29,260 nt of DNA, taken from Planctomycetota bacterium. Its GTDB lineage: Bacteria; Planctomycetota; PLA2; JAEUHO01. A program made the translations under genes and the position numbers. Shown in pieces: positions 1 to 7,797 of the stretch (the stretch's first letter is position 1; every line of letters begins with the position of its first letter). The stretch covers positions 1-29,260 of the forward strand of contig JAPKHB010000006.1 of NCBI GenBank assembly GCA_026647295.1. The letters are read 5' to 3'. Under the pieces are notes generated by a model. The model saw only the letters and a program-made list of their open reading frames with translations. It searched no databases and was not told where the DNA came from.

Positions 1-286
1 CGAGACGGCGCTCGAGCAGCTCGAGCAGCTTGCTGCCGGTCGGTGCCTTGTCGGCCTTGGCCTCGCTGAACAGGCGGCGGATCTGCTTTTCCGAGACGCC
101 GTAGTTGAAGCGCAGCTTCTGCTTTTCGCGCAGCCGCTCGCCGTAGCCGGTGAGCTTGCGCCGGCGGCTCGCGCCGTGCTGGCCGGGCCCGCGCTCCAGG
201 TCGGCCTTCATGTGCTTGGTGGTATCGGAGATCGGCGCGCGGACGCGGCGGCTTTGCTTGACCTTCGGTCCTGTGTATCGACCCAT
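1..286 (-). CDS. rpsD: 30S ribosomal protein S4, 5' part (3' end outside window)
   Basis: Small-subunit protein that binds 16S rRNA early in 30S assembly and often represses its own operon. The reverse strand reads MGRYTGPKVKQSRR at the start, followed by PGQHG, the YGERLREKQK block and the YGVSEKQIRRLF block, all in the order seen in bacterial S4. About 95 of roughly 200 residues are present before the window edge, so the C-terminal S4 RNA-binding domain is missing only because of the cut. The N-terminus lacks the zinc-binding cysteines seen in some S4 proteins (C-minus type). The ATG is preceded by AGGAG. It is transcribed leftward, divergently from the kinase gene. Housekeeping host gene. 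Confidence 0.93.
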   Translation of the reverse strand, partial: MGRYTGPKVKQSRRVRAPISDTTKHMKADLERGPGQHGASRRRKLTGYGERLREKQKLRFNYGVSEKQIRRLFSEAKADKAPTGSKLLELLERRL

Positions 287-492
287 CGGGGGGGCTCCTG
301 GGTCCGGACCCTCAACGGGCGCTGGCTCGGCAGGGCCGAGGGCGGCTGCGGGCACGTGCACCCGAAGCACCGGCGGACCCGGAAGGGTAGGGCCGGAGCG
401 GGGCGGGGCAAGGCGGGCCCCGGGCGGCGGCCCCCGAGGGGCCGACCCGGGGCCTTGGGCCCGGCCGGCCCCCCGGCCGATAGGGGACGCGG
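287..492. other. Divergent intergenic region rpsD / histidine kinase
   Basis: About 200 bases of very GC-rich sequence between two divergent genes. The rpsD ribosome binding site lies at its left edge. It must hold the rpsD promoter and perhaps the kinase promoter, but I see no clear -35/-10 pair. Open frames crossing it are G/P/R-rich by-products of base composition. Confidence 0.4.
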
Positions 493-2640
493 ATGTCCCC
501 CGCTGTGCCCCCCCCGCCGCCTCCTTCCCGGCCCCCCGGGGGCCGGATCCTTTGGGTCTCGGTCGCCGGGATCTGTGTCCTGGCCACCGCGTGGTGCGCC
601 CACCTGCTCCTGACCGTCGCGGGCCACCAGGCCTCGGTACATGCCGCCGCCGCGTGGCTCTCCCAGGGGGAGGGCCTTAGGGACGACCTCCTGGCGCTGG
701 GCGGGGCCTTGGGGCCGGGGGGGGACGCACCCCTGGACGGGCCCAGCGAGGCCGTCGTGACCGAGGCGCTGGAGGGCCACCTCCAACGTGCGCTACCCGC
801 CCTGCTGGAGGAATCCTCGGCCTGGGTGTCGGTGTGGCGCACCCAGATGGCCGATCTGGGCCACGCGCTGGGCGCCCCCGGCGCGCCCCGGCCGGCGTCG
901 GCGCTCGAGGAGTCCGCCCTGGCCGCCGCGCAGGCGCTGGGCGAGATCCTCCCGCGCGTGCGCGAGCGCCTCCACCGCGAGTCCGAGCGGGCCCGCGCGC
1001 TTAGCGGCTGGCTCCAGGGGCTCGTGGGCCTGCTCGCGGCGGGCGGCCTCACGCTGCTCGCGCTGCACCTGCGCGTGATGCGCCAGCGCCAGGCCCTGCG
1101 GCAGGCCTTCGAGGCCATCGCCGAGAACGAGCAGCGCTACCGCAACATGTTCGAGCAGAACACCGCGAGCCAACTCCTCATCAGCCCGGGCGACGGGACG
1201 ATCCTGGACGCCAACCCGGCGGCGTGCGCCTTCTACGGCACGCCGCTGCGCGCGCTGCGGGGAACGACGCTGCTCGACCTCTCCGCCGGCGGGGCCCCCC
1301 AGGCGCGCGAGCTGGCCACCATCGTGCAGGGGCTGTCCGGGGGCCAGGCGGTGCTCGCCCAGCAGTTGGCCAACGGCGCCCGGCGCACGGTCGAGTTGCG
1401 CACCAGCCCCGTCACGGTGGGGGGGCGCCGCCTCATCTACGCCATCGTCCAGGACGTCACCGACCGCGTGCGGCTCGAGCAGGAGATGCACCGGGTCAAG
1501 AGCCTCGAGTCGCTGGCGCTCCTGGCCGGCGGCGTGGCCCACGACTTTGACAACTTCCTGGCGAGCCTGATCGGCAGCCTACACCACCTCAACCTGCGCC
1601 TGGCCAACGACCCGGAGTCGCGGCCCGCGGTGCTCCAGGCGCAGGCCGCCTGCCAGCGGGCGCAGTCGCTCACCCGGCAACTGCGAGCCTACGCGCGGGG
1701 CGAAGACATCACGCTCGAGCCCGTGCGCCTGCCCAGCCTCCTGCGCGACACGGCGAACTTCGCGGTCAAGGGGCGCCAGACGACCGTCGAACTCGACCTG
1801 CCCGAGGCCTTGCCCTGGGTTCGGGCCGACGAGGGCCAGATCGCCCAGGTCGTGCACAACCTCGTCCTCAACGCCTCGCAGGCGATGAAGGACGCGGGCC
1901 GCGTGACGGTGGTCGCCCGGCGCGCGGTGCTGGGAGAGGGCGAAGTGCCGGGGCTTGGCGCCGGGGAGTTCGTCCGCATCGCGGTCGGGGACCAGGGCGG
2001 GGGCATCCCCCCGGAGAACCTGGACCGCCTGTTCCAGCCGTACTTCACCACGAAGCCCAAGGGCACCGGCCTGGGCCTGGCGATGTCCTACTCCACGTTG
2101 CGCAAGCACGGGGGCATGCTCACGGTGGAGTCGCGCCCGGGCGACGGCTGCACCTTCTACGTCTACCTGCCGGCGATCGCCGACGCCGACCTGGCGGGCC
2201 CCCGGCGCGAGAGCGCCCCGCGCGTGCTCGTGGTGGCCGAGGACCCGGCCGTGCGCGAGATCGGCCGCAAGGACCTCGTCGAGGCCGGTTTCGAGGTCCT
2301 GGTGGGCAAGGACGCCGAGCAGTGTGCCCTGCTGTTGGGCCCGGGGCGCGTGCCCGCGGCCGTGCTCATCGGACTGGCCCCGGATCCGGTCGCCGCCCGC
2401 GCGCAGGTGACGCGCCTGCGGCCCCTCGTCGGCGACGCCCTCCTGCTCGGGCTCGCGCCCACCGGGGCGGCGGACCTTCCCCAAGCGGACGCGGGCCTGG
2501 ACCGGCTGCTGGCGCCCGAGGACATCGCCGCCCAGGTCCGCGCCGTGCTGGCCGACCGCGGCGCGGGCGCGCCCGTCCCGCCGCCCCGCGAGCCGCGCCT
2601 GCGCCGCGTCCTGGAGCCCGCCCCCCGCCCCCGCGCGTAG
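493..2640 (+). CDS. Membrane PAS sensor histidine kinase with degenerate C-terminal receiver
   Basis: Signal-transducing kinase, 715 aa. Order: proline-rich N-terminus; membrane segment about 19-44; an extracytoplasmic alanine-rich helical stretch; second membrane segment about 177-193; PAS domain about 208-330; H-box with His350 in GGVAHDFDNF; ATPase domain with the N-box around Asn456/Asn460, G1 motif DQGGGI (500-505) and G2 motif GTGLGLAM (524-531); receiver-like domain about 577-686. The usual H-box is HDFNN; here it is HDFDN. The receiver keeps its first strand (RVLVVAEDP), but the phospho-acceptor position reads VLIGLAP, with no Asp, and the conserved Lys is absent. It probably cannot accept phosphate, so the kinase must signal to a separate receiver. 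The closest in this window is the one at 28696. ATG start with GGGGAC a few bases upstream. Family call is firm; the signal is unknown. Confidence 0.88.
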   Translation: MSPAVPPPPPPSRPPGGRILWVSVAGICVLATAWCAHLLLTVAGHQASVHAAAAWLSQGEGLRDDLLALGGALGPGGDAPLDGPSEAVVTEALEGHLQRALPALLEESSAWVSVWRTQMADLGHALGAPGAPRPASALEESALAAAQALGEILPRVRERLHRESERARALSGWLQGLVGLLAAGGLTLLALHLRVMRQRQALRQAFEAIAENEQRYRNMFEQNTASQLLISPGDGTILDANPAACAFYGTPLRALRGTTLLDLSAGGAPQARELATIVQGLSGGQAVLAQQLANGARRTVELRTSPVTVGGRRLIYAIVQDVTDRVRLEQEMHRVKSLESLALLAGGVAHDFDNFLASLIGSLHHLNLRLANDPESRPAVLQAQAACQRAQSLTRQLRAYARGEDITLEPVRLPSLLRDTANFAVKGRQTTVELDLPEALPWVRADEGQIAQVVHNLVLNASQAMKDAGRVTVVARRAVLGEGEVPGLGAGEFVRIAVGDQGGGIPPENLDRLFQPYFTTKPKGTGLGLAMSYSTLRKHGGMLTVESRPGDGCTFYVYLPAIADADLAGPRRESAPRVLVVAEDPAVREIGRKDLVEAGFEVLVGKDAEQCALLLGPGRVPAAVLIGLAPDPVAARAQVTRLRPLVGDALLLGLAPTGAADLPQADAGLDRLLAPEDIAAQVRAVLADRGAGAPVPPPREPRLRRVLEPAPRPRA

Positions 2641-2684
2641 CCTGGAGTCCGGTCCCCGCCGCGCGGCGGGGGCGGGAGGCCTGG

Positions 2685-4478
2685 ATGCGGTGGATCGGCG
2701 GCCTGCTCGTGCTGGTGGCGGCTGGCGCCCCCCGGGCCTTCGCGGAGGAGTTCCAGGGTCTTTGGGTCACGGACCTCGGGCGCCTGGACCTGGTCCAGGA
2801 GGGGGACGCGCTCTCGGGGACCTACGGCCGGGGCGGGGAACTCAACGGGACCCTCGCGGGGCGTAGCGCCCGCCTCACCTGGCGCCTGGGGCGGGGCGCG
2901 GGCACCGCCGAGGTCGAGTTCGCCCCCGACGGCCTTTCGTTCCAGGGCACCTGGAGCGGCGCGGGGAGCGGCGGACGCTTCCACGGTTGGCGCTCGGACG
3001 CGCGCGCGGAGCGGGCGCGCCCGGGGCGCTTTGAGGGCGTGTGGCTCTCCTCGCTCGGGACGATGCAACTCACCCAGCGCGGCACCCGGGTGACCGGGAC
3101 CTACGGCGCCGAAGGCTGGGCGAGCGTGGAGGGGGAGGTTCGGGGGCGGCGCCTTGCGCTCACCTGGAAGCGCCTGGGCGCCTCGGGGCCGGCGTGGATC
3201 GAACTCACCCCCGACGGCGAACGCTTCTTCGGCCTCACGGAGGAGTCCCCGCCCGCGACCTGGATCGGCGCCCGCCTGTCGGGCTTTGCCCGGCACGCTC
3301 GCGCCAAGCCCGGCGTCATCACCGAGGGCCGGGCCGACAACGGGATGCTCTATTTCGTGCGCGTGCCCCGCCCCGCCCGCCCCGGCCACCCGCTGGACAC
3401 GATCGTGCTGCTGCACGGCTCGAACTGGACGACCCGCGGCATGGTCCAGCAGGTCGTCCAGCGCTTCCCCGATCTGGCCGAGCGCTACGCCATCCTCGGC
3501 CTCCAGGGCCAGCAATGGGTGAGCGTGAGCGACCCGCCGGACCTGCGGTTCAACTACACCTACGTCAACTGGACCGGGCGCAGCACCTACCAGGGGTTCC
3601 CGAACACGGACCGCGAGAGCCCCTACCTCGTGACCCAGGTCGTCGACGAACTGAAGGAGGTCTACGGCCTGGGGCGCGTGTTCGTGGGGGGCCACAGCCA
3701 GGGCGCCTTCCTCACCTACCTCCTGCACCTTCATTACCCCGAGAAGTGGGCGGGCACCTTCCCGATGGCCGGCGGCCTGATCCTCCAGGCCGAACCGGAT
3801 GCGTTTGACGACGAGGCGCTGCGCCAGGCCCAACGCGCGGTGCCCATGGCCATCGTGCACGGCACCCGCGACGAGGTCGTCCCGTTCGCCACGGCCCGCT
3901 ACGCGTTCGAGCGGCTGCGCTCGCACGGCTTCGGGCGCCTGGCCCTGTTCGCGCCCGACCGGGGCCACGCGTTCGACTTCCTGCCGCTTGACGAGGTCAT
4001 GGCCTGGCTCGAGGGCCTGGCGAGCGCAGCGCCCGCCCGGCTCGAGGCCTTTGCCACGGCGCAGGCCGAGGCCGGACGCTGGCGCGACGTGGCGGCGGCG
4101 CTGGTCCGCGCCGACGAACTGCGCCTGGGCCCGCGGCTGGCCGCCGTGGCGCGGCGGCTGGACGCCGAGGCGTCAAGGGAGGCCCCCCGGCACCTGGCGG
4201 CCATCCGGGCGGACGACGGCCCGGCCTGGGTGGAGCCCTACCTGGCCTGGCAGGACGCGTTCGAGTACGCCCCGGCCGCCCGCGAGGTCGTCGCGGCCTA
4301 CCGCGCGATCCAGGCCCGGCACGACCCCGAGGCCCGCCGCCTGGTCTCCGAAGCCCAGGCCGCCTTCCGCAGCGGCCGGGCCGAGGAAGGCTGGGCCCGC
4401 TACGAAGAGGTGGTCACCCGTTGCTACGCCAGCAAGATGTACCGGATCGTGCAGGCCTGGCTCGCCGACCGCCGCTAG
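2685..4478 (+). CDS. Secreted alpha/beta-hydrolase (esterase-like) with two N-terminal beta repeats
   Basis: Predicted exported esterase-like enzyme, 597 aa. A short Sec signal peptide ends near APRAFA-EE (residue 20). Two related beta-rich modules follow (about 23-100 and 116-190), each with an F-x-G-x-W start and a GTYG turn. The hydrolase domain starts near 236: oxyanion segment LLHGSNW, nucleophile Ser338 in GHSQG, acid Asp396 in HGTRDEVVP and His428 in DRGHAF. This resembles the PHB-depolymerase/feruloyl-esterase-like group. A helical C-terminal tail of about 160 residues contains a TPR-like piece. I chose ATG 2685 because it gives a clean signal peptide and has GGGAGG just upstream; the frame is open further upstream only by chance. 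It lies 44 bases after the kinase gene, possibly in the same transcript. Substrate unknown. Confidence 0.8.
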   Translation: MRWIGGLLVLVAAGAPRAFAEEFQGLWVTDLGRLDLVQEGDALSGTYGRGGELNGTLAGRSARLTWRLGRGAGTAEVEFAPDGLSFQGTWSGAGSGGRFHGWRSDARAERARPGRFEGVWLSSLGTMQLTQRGTRVTGTYGAEGWASVEGEVRGRRLALTWKRLGASGPAWIELTPDGERFFGLTEESPPATWIGARLSGFARHARAKPGVITEGRADNGMLYFVRVPRPARPGHPLDTIVLLHGSNWTTRGMVQQVVQRFPDLAERYAILGLQGQQWVSVSDPPDLRFNYTYVNWTGRSTYQGFPNTDRESPYLVTQVVDELKEVYGLGRVFVGGHSQGAFLTYLLHLHYPEKWAGTFPMAGGLILQAEPDAFDDEALRQAQRAVPMAIVHGTRDEVVPFATARYAFERLRSHGFGRLALFAPDRGHAFDFLPLDEVMAWLEGLASAAPARLEAFATAQAEAGRWRDVAAALVRADELRLGPRLAAVARRLDAEASREAPRHLAAIRADDGPAWVEPYLAWQDAFEYAPAAREVVAAYRAIQARHDPEARRLVSEAQAAFRSGRAEEGWARYEEVVTRCYASKMYRIVQAWLADRR

Positions 4479-4515
4479 CCCCCACCCCCCGGGCAGGGCA
4501 GAATGGCCCCCGCAC

Positions 4516-4591
4516 GCGCCCGTAGCTCAGTTGGTAGAGCGTCAGCCTTCCAAGCTGAATGTCGTGAGTTCGAATCTCATCGGGCGCTCCA
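4516..4591 (+). tRNA. tRNA-Gly (anticodon TCC)
   Basis: A complete 76-nt cloverleaf. The acceptor stem pairs GCGCCCG (4516-4522) with CGGGCGC (4581-4587). The D arm contains AGCTCAGTTGGTAGAGC, the anticodon stem TCAGC/GCTGA encloses loop CTTCCAA (anticodon TCC), and the T loop reads TTCGAAT. The discriminator is T and CCA is encoded. The gene is intact although an integrase gene follows immediately, as expected when an element inserts into the tRNA 3' end and restores it. Confidence 0.96.
4568..4591 (+). other. Inferred left attachment site (attL) in the tRNA-Gly 3' end
   Basis: The T arm and acceptor 3' half of a tRNA is the classic target of tyrosine integrases, and the only integrase here starts less than 200 bases away with its 3' end facing the tRNA. 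The site is inferred from this arrangement. No second copy of the segment was seen in the window by eye, so the core is not defined. Confidence 0.4.
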
Positions 4592-4776
4592 TCCTCTCTT
4601 CGTCCCATTGCGCCCTATCGCGCTTCCTCGCACGAACGGGCGCGTTTGGCGAGTTCGCGCCGCCGGCCCCGCAGACGCCCCAAAGTGCAGGAAAGCGCAA
4701 CGAAACGACGCTGGTTCTTCACCACTGTGTTCACAGGTGTCTGAGCGCGCCCCGCGCCCGGCCGCGTTACCTGCGC
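4592..4776. other. Gap between tRNA-Gly and integrase, possible att arm region
   Basis: No gene. It is less GC-rich than its neighbours. A short perfect dyad, CTGTG-TT-CACAG, lies at 4725-4736. It could be an integrase arm site or a weak terminator of the leftward operon; neither is shown. Confidence 0.3.
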
Positions 4777-5988
4777 CTACGCCCGCCGGTTCCAGGTCCG
4801 CAGCGGCTCGGCGGCCGGCGCCTCGCGCGGCGCCTCGGGCAGCGGCAGGCGCTCGACGCTGGCCTTTAGGTCCAGGAGGCGCGGGTCGGTGTAGCGCTGC
4901 ATCGTGAGCGAGATGTCCGCGTGGCGGGCGAGCGCCTGCGCCGTGCGCGGATGGGCGCCCGTGGCGGCGAGCCAGGAGACGTAGGTCGTGCGCAGGGCGT
5001 GGAAGTCCACCACGCGCCCCGTGGCGTCCCGGCGCGGGATGTCCGCGGCCTTCAGGTCCCGGTGGAAGGTGAGCGAGTTGGGGAAGGCCCCGGCGGGAAC
5101 GACGGGGTCGGCGGGCTGGGCTCCGCGGGGGCGGTAGGCCCGGAGCAGGTCCACGAGCCGCCCGGGCAGCGGCACGGCCTGGTCGCGTCGGCTCTTGGCC
5201 GAGGCGGCCGGGATGCGCACGAGGCCCCCCTCCAGGTCCTGCCAGCGCAGGCGCCGGATCTCCCCGGCCCTTAGCCCGGCCCCCAGCGCGAGGCTGTAGA
5301 TCACGGCCCGCGTCTCGCCCAGGCGCGTTAGCCGCGCGTGTTCCGCCGCGCTCACCCCGGCGTTACAGCGCGCGGCCCGGGCCTCGGCGAGGGGGCGCGT
5401 GCGGGCCGCCTCGAGCAGCCGCACGGCCTCCTCGGGCGTCAGGGCCCGGCGCTCGTGGCGGCGGTCCTCGGCCTCGTTCAGGCGCCGAAGCGCCGCGAAG
5501 GGGTCCTGCCCCAAGCGCTGGGCGGCCACGAGCCAGCGGCCCAGTTGCTTCAGGGCCGCGACGCGCCGGTTGACCGAGCGGGCCGAAAGGCCCCGGGCCT
5601 TGAGCGCCTCGACCCAGGCGCTGGCGCGAACCAGGGTGAGGTCCCGGGGCGTCTTGGCGCCCGTGGCCTCGAGGAACTCCTGGAGGCAGTCGGCGCGGTC
5701 GCGCACGTACTTGGGCACGACCCCGCGGGCTTTGAGCGTGGTGAGGAAGTCGGCAACGTGCTCCGGTAGCGCCCGGGCGTGCTCGTCCTCGTAGGCGTCG
5801 GCGACGCCGGCCCGGCGCAGTTCGGCCCGGCGCACGATCTGGGCGGCGACCAGCTCGGCCGCGCGCCGGTCGCGGCTGCGGGTGGAGACGTGGAGGCGCT
5901 GGCCGCCGACGTGGGCGACGAGCCACCAGGTCTTGCCGGTGCGGGGCTGGCCGTCGGGGCCCTTCCACTTGCGGCGATAGAGGTGCAT
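4777..5988 (-). CDS. int: Tyrosine site-specific integrase
   Basis: Phage/island-type tyrosine recombinase, 403 aa, that integrates and excises the element at the tRNA. An N-terminal arm-binding segment with WWLVAHVGG is followed by a core-binding SAM-like domain (about 70-170). The catalytic domain has Arg240 in GAGLRAGEIRRL, Lys265 in SAKSRR, the H-x-x-R box at His330/Arg333 (DFHALRTTY), His356 in ARHADIS and nucleophile Tyr366 in QRYTD. All catalytic residues are present, so it looks active. It is the last gene of the leftward operon, 3 bases after the DUF2924 gene, so integrase expression may be tied to the small-gene train. The ATG start fits the normal N-terminus. Confidence 0.93.
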   Translation of the reverse strand: MHLYRRKWKGPDGQPRTGKTWWLVAHVGGQRLHVSTRSRDRRAAELVAAQIVRRAELRRAGVADAYEDEHARALPEHVADFLTTLKARGVVPKYVRDRADCLQEFLEATGAKTPRDLTLVRASAWVEALKARGLSARSVNRRVAALKQLGRWLVAAQRLGQDPFAALRRLNEAEDRRHERRALTPEEAVRLLEAARTRPLAEARAARCNAGVSAAEHARLTRLGETRAVIYSLALGAGLRAGEIRRLRWQDLEGGLVRIPAASAKSRRDQAVPLPGRLVDLLRAYRPRGAQPADPVVPAGAFPNSLTFHRDLKAADIPRRDATGRVVDFHALRTTYVSWLAATGAHPRTAQALARHADISLTMQRYTDPRLLDLKASVERLPLPEAPREAPAAEPLRTWNRRA

Positions 5989-5991
5989 GGG

Positions 5992-6300
5992 TCAGGTCCT
6001 CCGGGGGGCGATGGGCCGGCCGGGGCGGCGCCGCTCGGGCGCGGGCTTCGGCGGCTCGTCTTGGGGTGCGGCGGTGGGCTTGGGCGGGCGCCGGCGCTGG
6101 GTGAGCCCGGCCCAGAGCAGCCCGTTCCAGGCCGTGCCGGTCACGTGGTGGGCGATGGCCGAGAGCGAGCGCCAGGTCCGGCCGGCGTAGCGAAAGCCGC
6201 GCTCGAGCACCACGATGCGGTGGACGACGCCCGCGTGCTCGCGGCGCAGGATCGTGCCCCGGGGCGGTAGGCGCGGGTCGCGCGGGGGCCGCGGGCTCAC
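5992..6300 (-). CDS. DUF2924-family protein
   Basis: Small basic protein, 102 aa. The core (about 10-65) carries the DUF2924 pattern: PRGTILRR, then HRIVVLERGFRYAGR, then the WRSLSAIA helix and a TGTAWNG-LLWAGL ending. The C-terminus is Pro/Arg-rich. DUF2924 genes are often found beside phage-type recombinases and are suspected DNA-binding or recombination-directionality helpers; the biochemical role is not known. GTG start overlapping the upstream stop by GTGA. A diverged relative lies in the same operon at 7474-7797. Confidence 0.8.
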   Translation of the reverse strand: MSPRPPRDPRLPPRGTILRREHAGVVHRIVVLERGFRYAGRTWRSLSAIAHHVTGTAWNGLLWAGLTQRRRPPKPTAAPQDEPPKPAPERRRPGRPIAPRRT

Positions 6301-6530
6301 GGGCGCGCCTCCCCGCCGCCCTCGGCCTCGAATCCGCGGAACACCCCGCGCGCGTAGAGGTCCCGGTGCTCCCGGACCCAGCGCGCCGTGGCCTCGTGGC
6401 CCATCCAGGCGGCGATCGTGGCCACCGCCGGGCGGTCGAGCATGTTCGTAAGCCCCGAGCGCCGGACGGCCTCCAGGCCCTTGAGCACCTCGGGCGGAAC
6501 CCGGACGGGGCCGGTGTCGGGGCCCGTCAC
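6297..6530 (-). CDS. DUF5049-like small phage protein
   Basis: 77 aa, GTG start after GGGGAGGG. The core reads VPPEVLKGLEAVRRSGLTNM, then LDRPAVATIAAWMG and a REHRDLY block. This fits the DUF5049 layout (helix, S/T-G-x-TNM-x-D, helix, E-H-R-x-x-Y), a family of small phage/plasmid proteins of unknown role. A longer in-frame opening extends upstream but is Pro/Arg/Gly noise overlapping the next gene. The start overlaps the stop of the upstream gene by 4 nt. Confidence 0.65.
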   Translation of the reverse strand: MTGPDTGPVRVPPEVLKGLEAVRRSGLTNMLDRPAVATIAAWMGHEATARWVREHRDLYARGVFRGFEAEGGGEARP

Positions 6531-6760
6531 GGCGCCCTCCCCTCGGCCTTCGCCACGGCGGCCCGGCCCCGCGCCCAGTCGCTCTCGAACGGGCCCCCGT
6601 GGGCCGGGTCGTCGTGGGCGCGCAGCAGGGCGCGGAGGGCCACCAGCAGGTCCCCCGCGGCGCGGTGAAGCGGGCAGGGCTCGGTCGCGTGCTCGAGCAG
6701 GCAGCCGGGGCAACAGCCCGGCGGGACCGCTCGGCCCGGGGGGACGAGGGGGGCCGTCAT
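6527..6760 (-). CDS. Hypothetical small Cys-rich protein
   Basis: 77 aa, family not recognised. N-terminal cluster GCCPGCLLEHATEPCPLH could bind zinc (CC-x2-C ... C-x2-H). An alpha-helical middle (LLVALRALLRAHDD) follows. ATG start chosen because the ATGA overlap with the upstream gene repeats the operon pattern and the longer open frame is composition noise. Probably an accessory protein of the element. Confidence 0.6.
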   Translation of the reverse strand: MTAPLVPPGRAVPPGCCPGCLLEHATEPCPLHRAAGDLLVALRALLRAHDDPAHGGPFESDWARGRAAVAKAEGRAP

Positions 6761-7008
6761 CGGACCACCCCGCTTCCGGTGCCGCGCTGGAGCGTCGTCC
6801 GGGCCGCCACGAGCAGCCGCCCGAGCACCTCGACCTGCCGCTCGGCCTCGATCACGACGCCGAGCATCTGGACCGGGTCCTTGGGCTCGTCCCCGTCGAG
6901 CGCCTCGTCGAGTTCGATGGCGATCCCGACCGCCTCGTCGTGCGCGTCCTGGACCAGCGTGAAGGCGACCTCGGTCATCCGGTTGTGCGGGCTCTGCGGG
7001 CCGGTCAT
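6757..7008 (-). CDS. Hypothetical helical acidic protein
   Basis: 83 aa, family not recognised. Mostly helical and acidic in the middle (DEAVGIAIELDEALDGDEP), then a helix VVIEAERQVEVLGRLLVAA. No transmembrane segment. ATG start with 4-nt overlaps on both sides, as for its neighbours. Such small acidic proteins are common in phage early operons; the function cannot be read from the sequence. Confidence 0.58.
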   Translation of the reverse strand: MTGPQSPHNRMTEVAFTLVQDAHDEAVGIAIELDEALDGDEPKDPVQMLGVVIEAERQVEVLGRLLVAARTTLQRGTGSGVVR

Positions 7009-7259
7009 CGGGCACCCCCTTCCGGATCGAAGCCCGTCTGGGCGAGCTCGCATGTGAGGTCCGCGCCCTCCGCGAGCGCGAGCGCCCGCCGCAGGTGCCG
7101 TTCGAGCTCCCGGCTCAATCCCCGGGCGAGGTCGGCCTCGCCGCGTTCGGCCGCCGCGCGCATCTCGGCGGCGGCGACCCCCGCCGCAAAGGCGAGGGAC
7201 TCGACGGTGGTGGCGAGCGCGGCCGTCGTGGCCAGCGCCGGGTGCGGGGCGCGCTTCAC
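7005..7259 (-). CDS. Hypothetical Ala-rich helical protein
   Basis: 84 aa, GTG start. Alanine-rich helices (ALATTVESLAFAAGVAAAEM) are followed by a charged helix (RELERHLRRALALAEG). No known motif. Real-gene evidence is the GTGA and ATGA overlaps with neighbours and continuous amphipathic helices. Role unknown. Confidence 0.55.
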   Translation of the reverse strand: MKRAPHPALATTAALATTVESLAFAAGVAAAEMRAAAERGEADLARGLSRELERHLRRALALAEGADLTCELAQTGFDPEGGAR

Positions 7260-7477
7260 CGGGCCCCCCCCGCGGGCACGGCCCGCTCGACATGCGCGAA
7301 CCCCGGCCCGTTGCCCTCGGCATCGGCCTGCAGGTCGACCCACCACTCCGTCCCGTCGGGCATCCGCACCAGCACGGCCGGGAAGCCCCCGTCGCCCAGC
7401 ACCGCGCCAAGGATCGTCCCCCCGGCGAGGGCGTTCAGGCGTTCGACCGTTCCGCCCGCCTCGTCGGCGCGCCTCAC
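7256..7477 (-). CDS. Hypothetical small beta-rich phage-type protein
   Basis: 73 aa, GTG start (GTGA overlap). Predicted beta strands AVLVRMPDGTEWWVDLQ are followed by an EGNGPG turn, a combination that recalls small uncharacterised phage proteins. No catalytic motif. Lies between the RAMA/DUF2924-like gene and the Ala-rich gene in the leftward operon. Confidence 0.58.
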   Translation of the reverse strand: MRRADEAGGTVERLNALAGGTILGAVLGDGGFPAVLVRMPDGTEWWVDLQADAEGNGPGFAHVERAVPAGGAR

Positions 7478-7797
7478 TGGGCACCGTCCTTTGCGGCGGC
7501 CTTGCGCGCGGGCTGGAGCCAGAACACCACGCCGCTGATCGAGGGGTACTTCGTCGCGGCCTTGGCGGCCGCCGTGAGCGAGCGGTACAGGGTCCCGTCG
7601 AAGCGGAAGCCCTCCGGCGTGACCTCCAGCGTGAGCGTCTTGCCCTTATAGGTCCGCGTGAGCGTCGCGCCGGGCTTGAGCCCGTGGGCGTGCTCGGCCG
7701 GCGCCTTCGCCGGGGCCTTCGCCGCCGTCTTCTTCGTGCGCGGCTTCGCGTTCGTCTGGGCCCGCTTCTCCGCGCGCCCCTTCTTCCTGGTCGTCAT
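7474..7797 (-). CDS. DUF2924/RAMA-like protein with basic histone-like tail
   Basis: 107 aa. A Lys/Ala-rich N-terminal tail (about 1-38, TKKTAAKAPAKAPAE) is followed by a domain GLKPGATLTRTYKGKTL, then EGFRFDGTLYRSLTAAA and a terminal VVFWLQP. The strand-strand-YRSLTAAA-helix-FWL order matches both DUF2924 (compare 5992-6300) and the RAMA domain known from restriction and DNA-modification proteins. Inference: a DNA-binding protein. The ATG follows AGAAAGGA and a strong hairpin (7814-7831). A gap upstream suggests its own promoter or regulated translation. Confidence 0.72.
   Translation of the reverse strand: MTTRKKGRAEKRAQTNAKPRTKKTAAKAPAKAPAEHAHGLKPGATLTRTYKGKTLTLEVTPEGFRFDGTLYRSLTAAAKAATKYPSISGVVFWLQPARKAAAKDGAQ

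Noticed and set aside
2163..3968. 601-aa open frame on the minus strand
   Set aside because: Antisense to the kinase and hydrolase genes. Composition is Arg/Pro/Gly/Ala without domains, and the forward genes have clear motifs.
7000..7016. GGTCATCGGGCACCCC resembles the tRNA 3' end (CTCATCGGGCGCTCC)
   Set aside because: It is the start codon and ribosome-site region of a small minus-strand gene; similar strings recur at other starts of the same operon.
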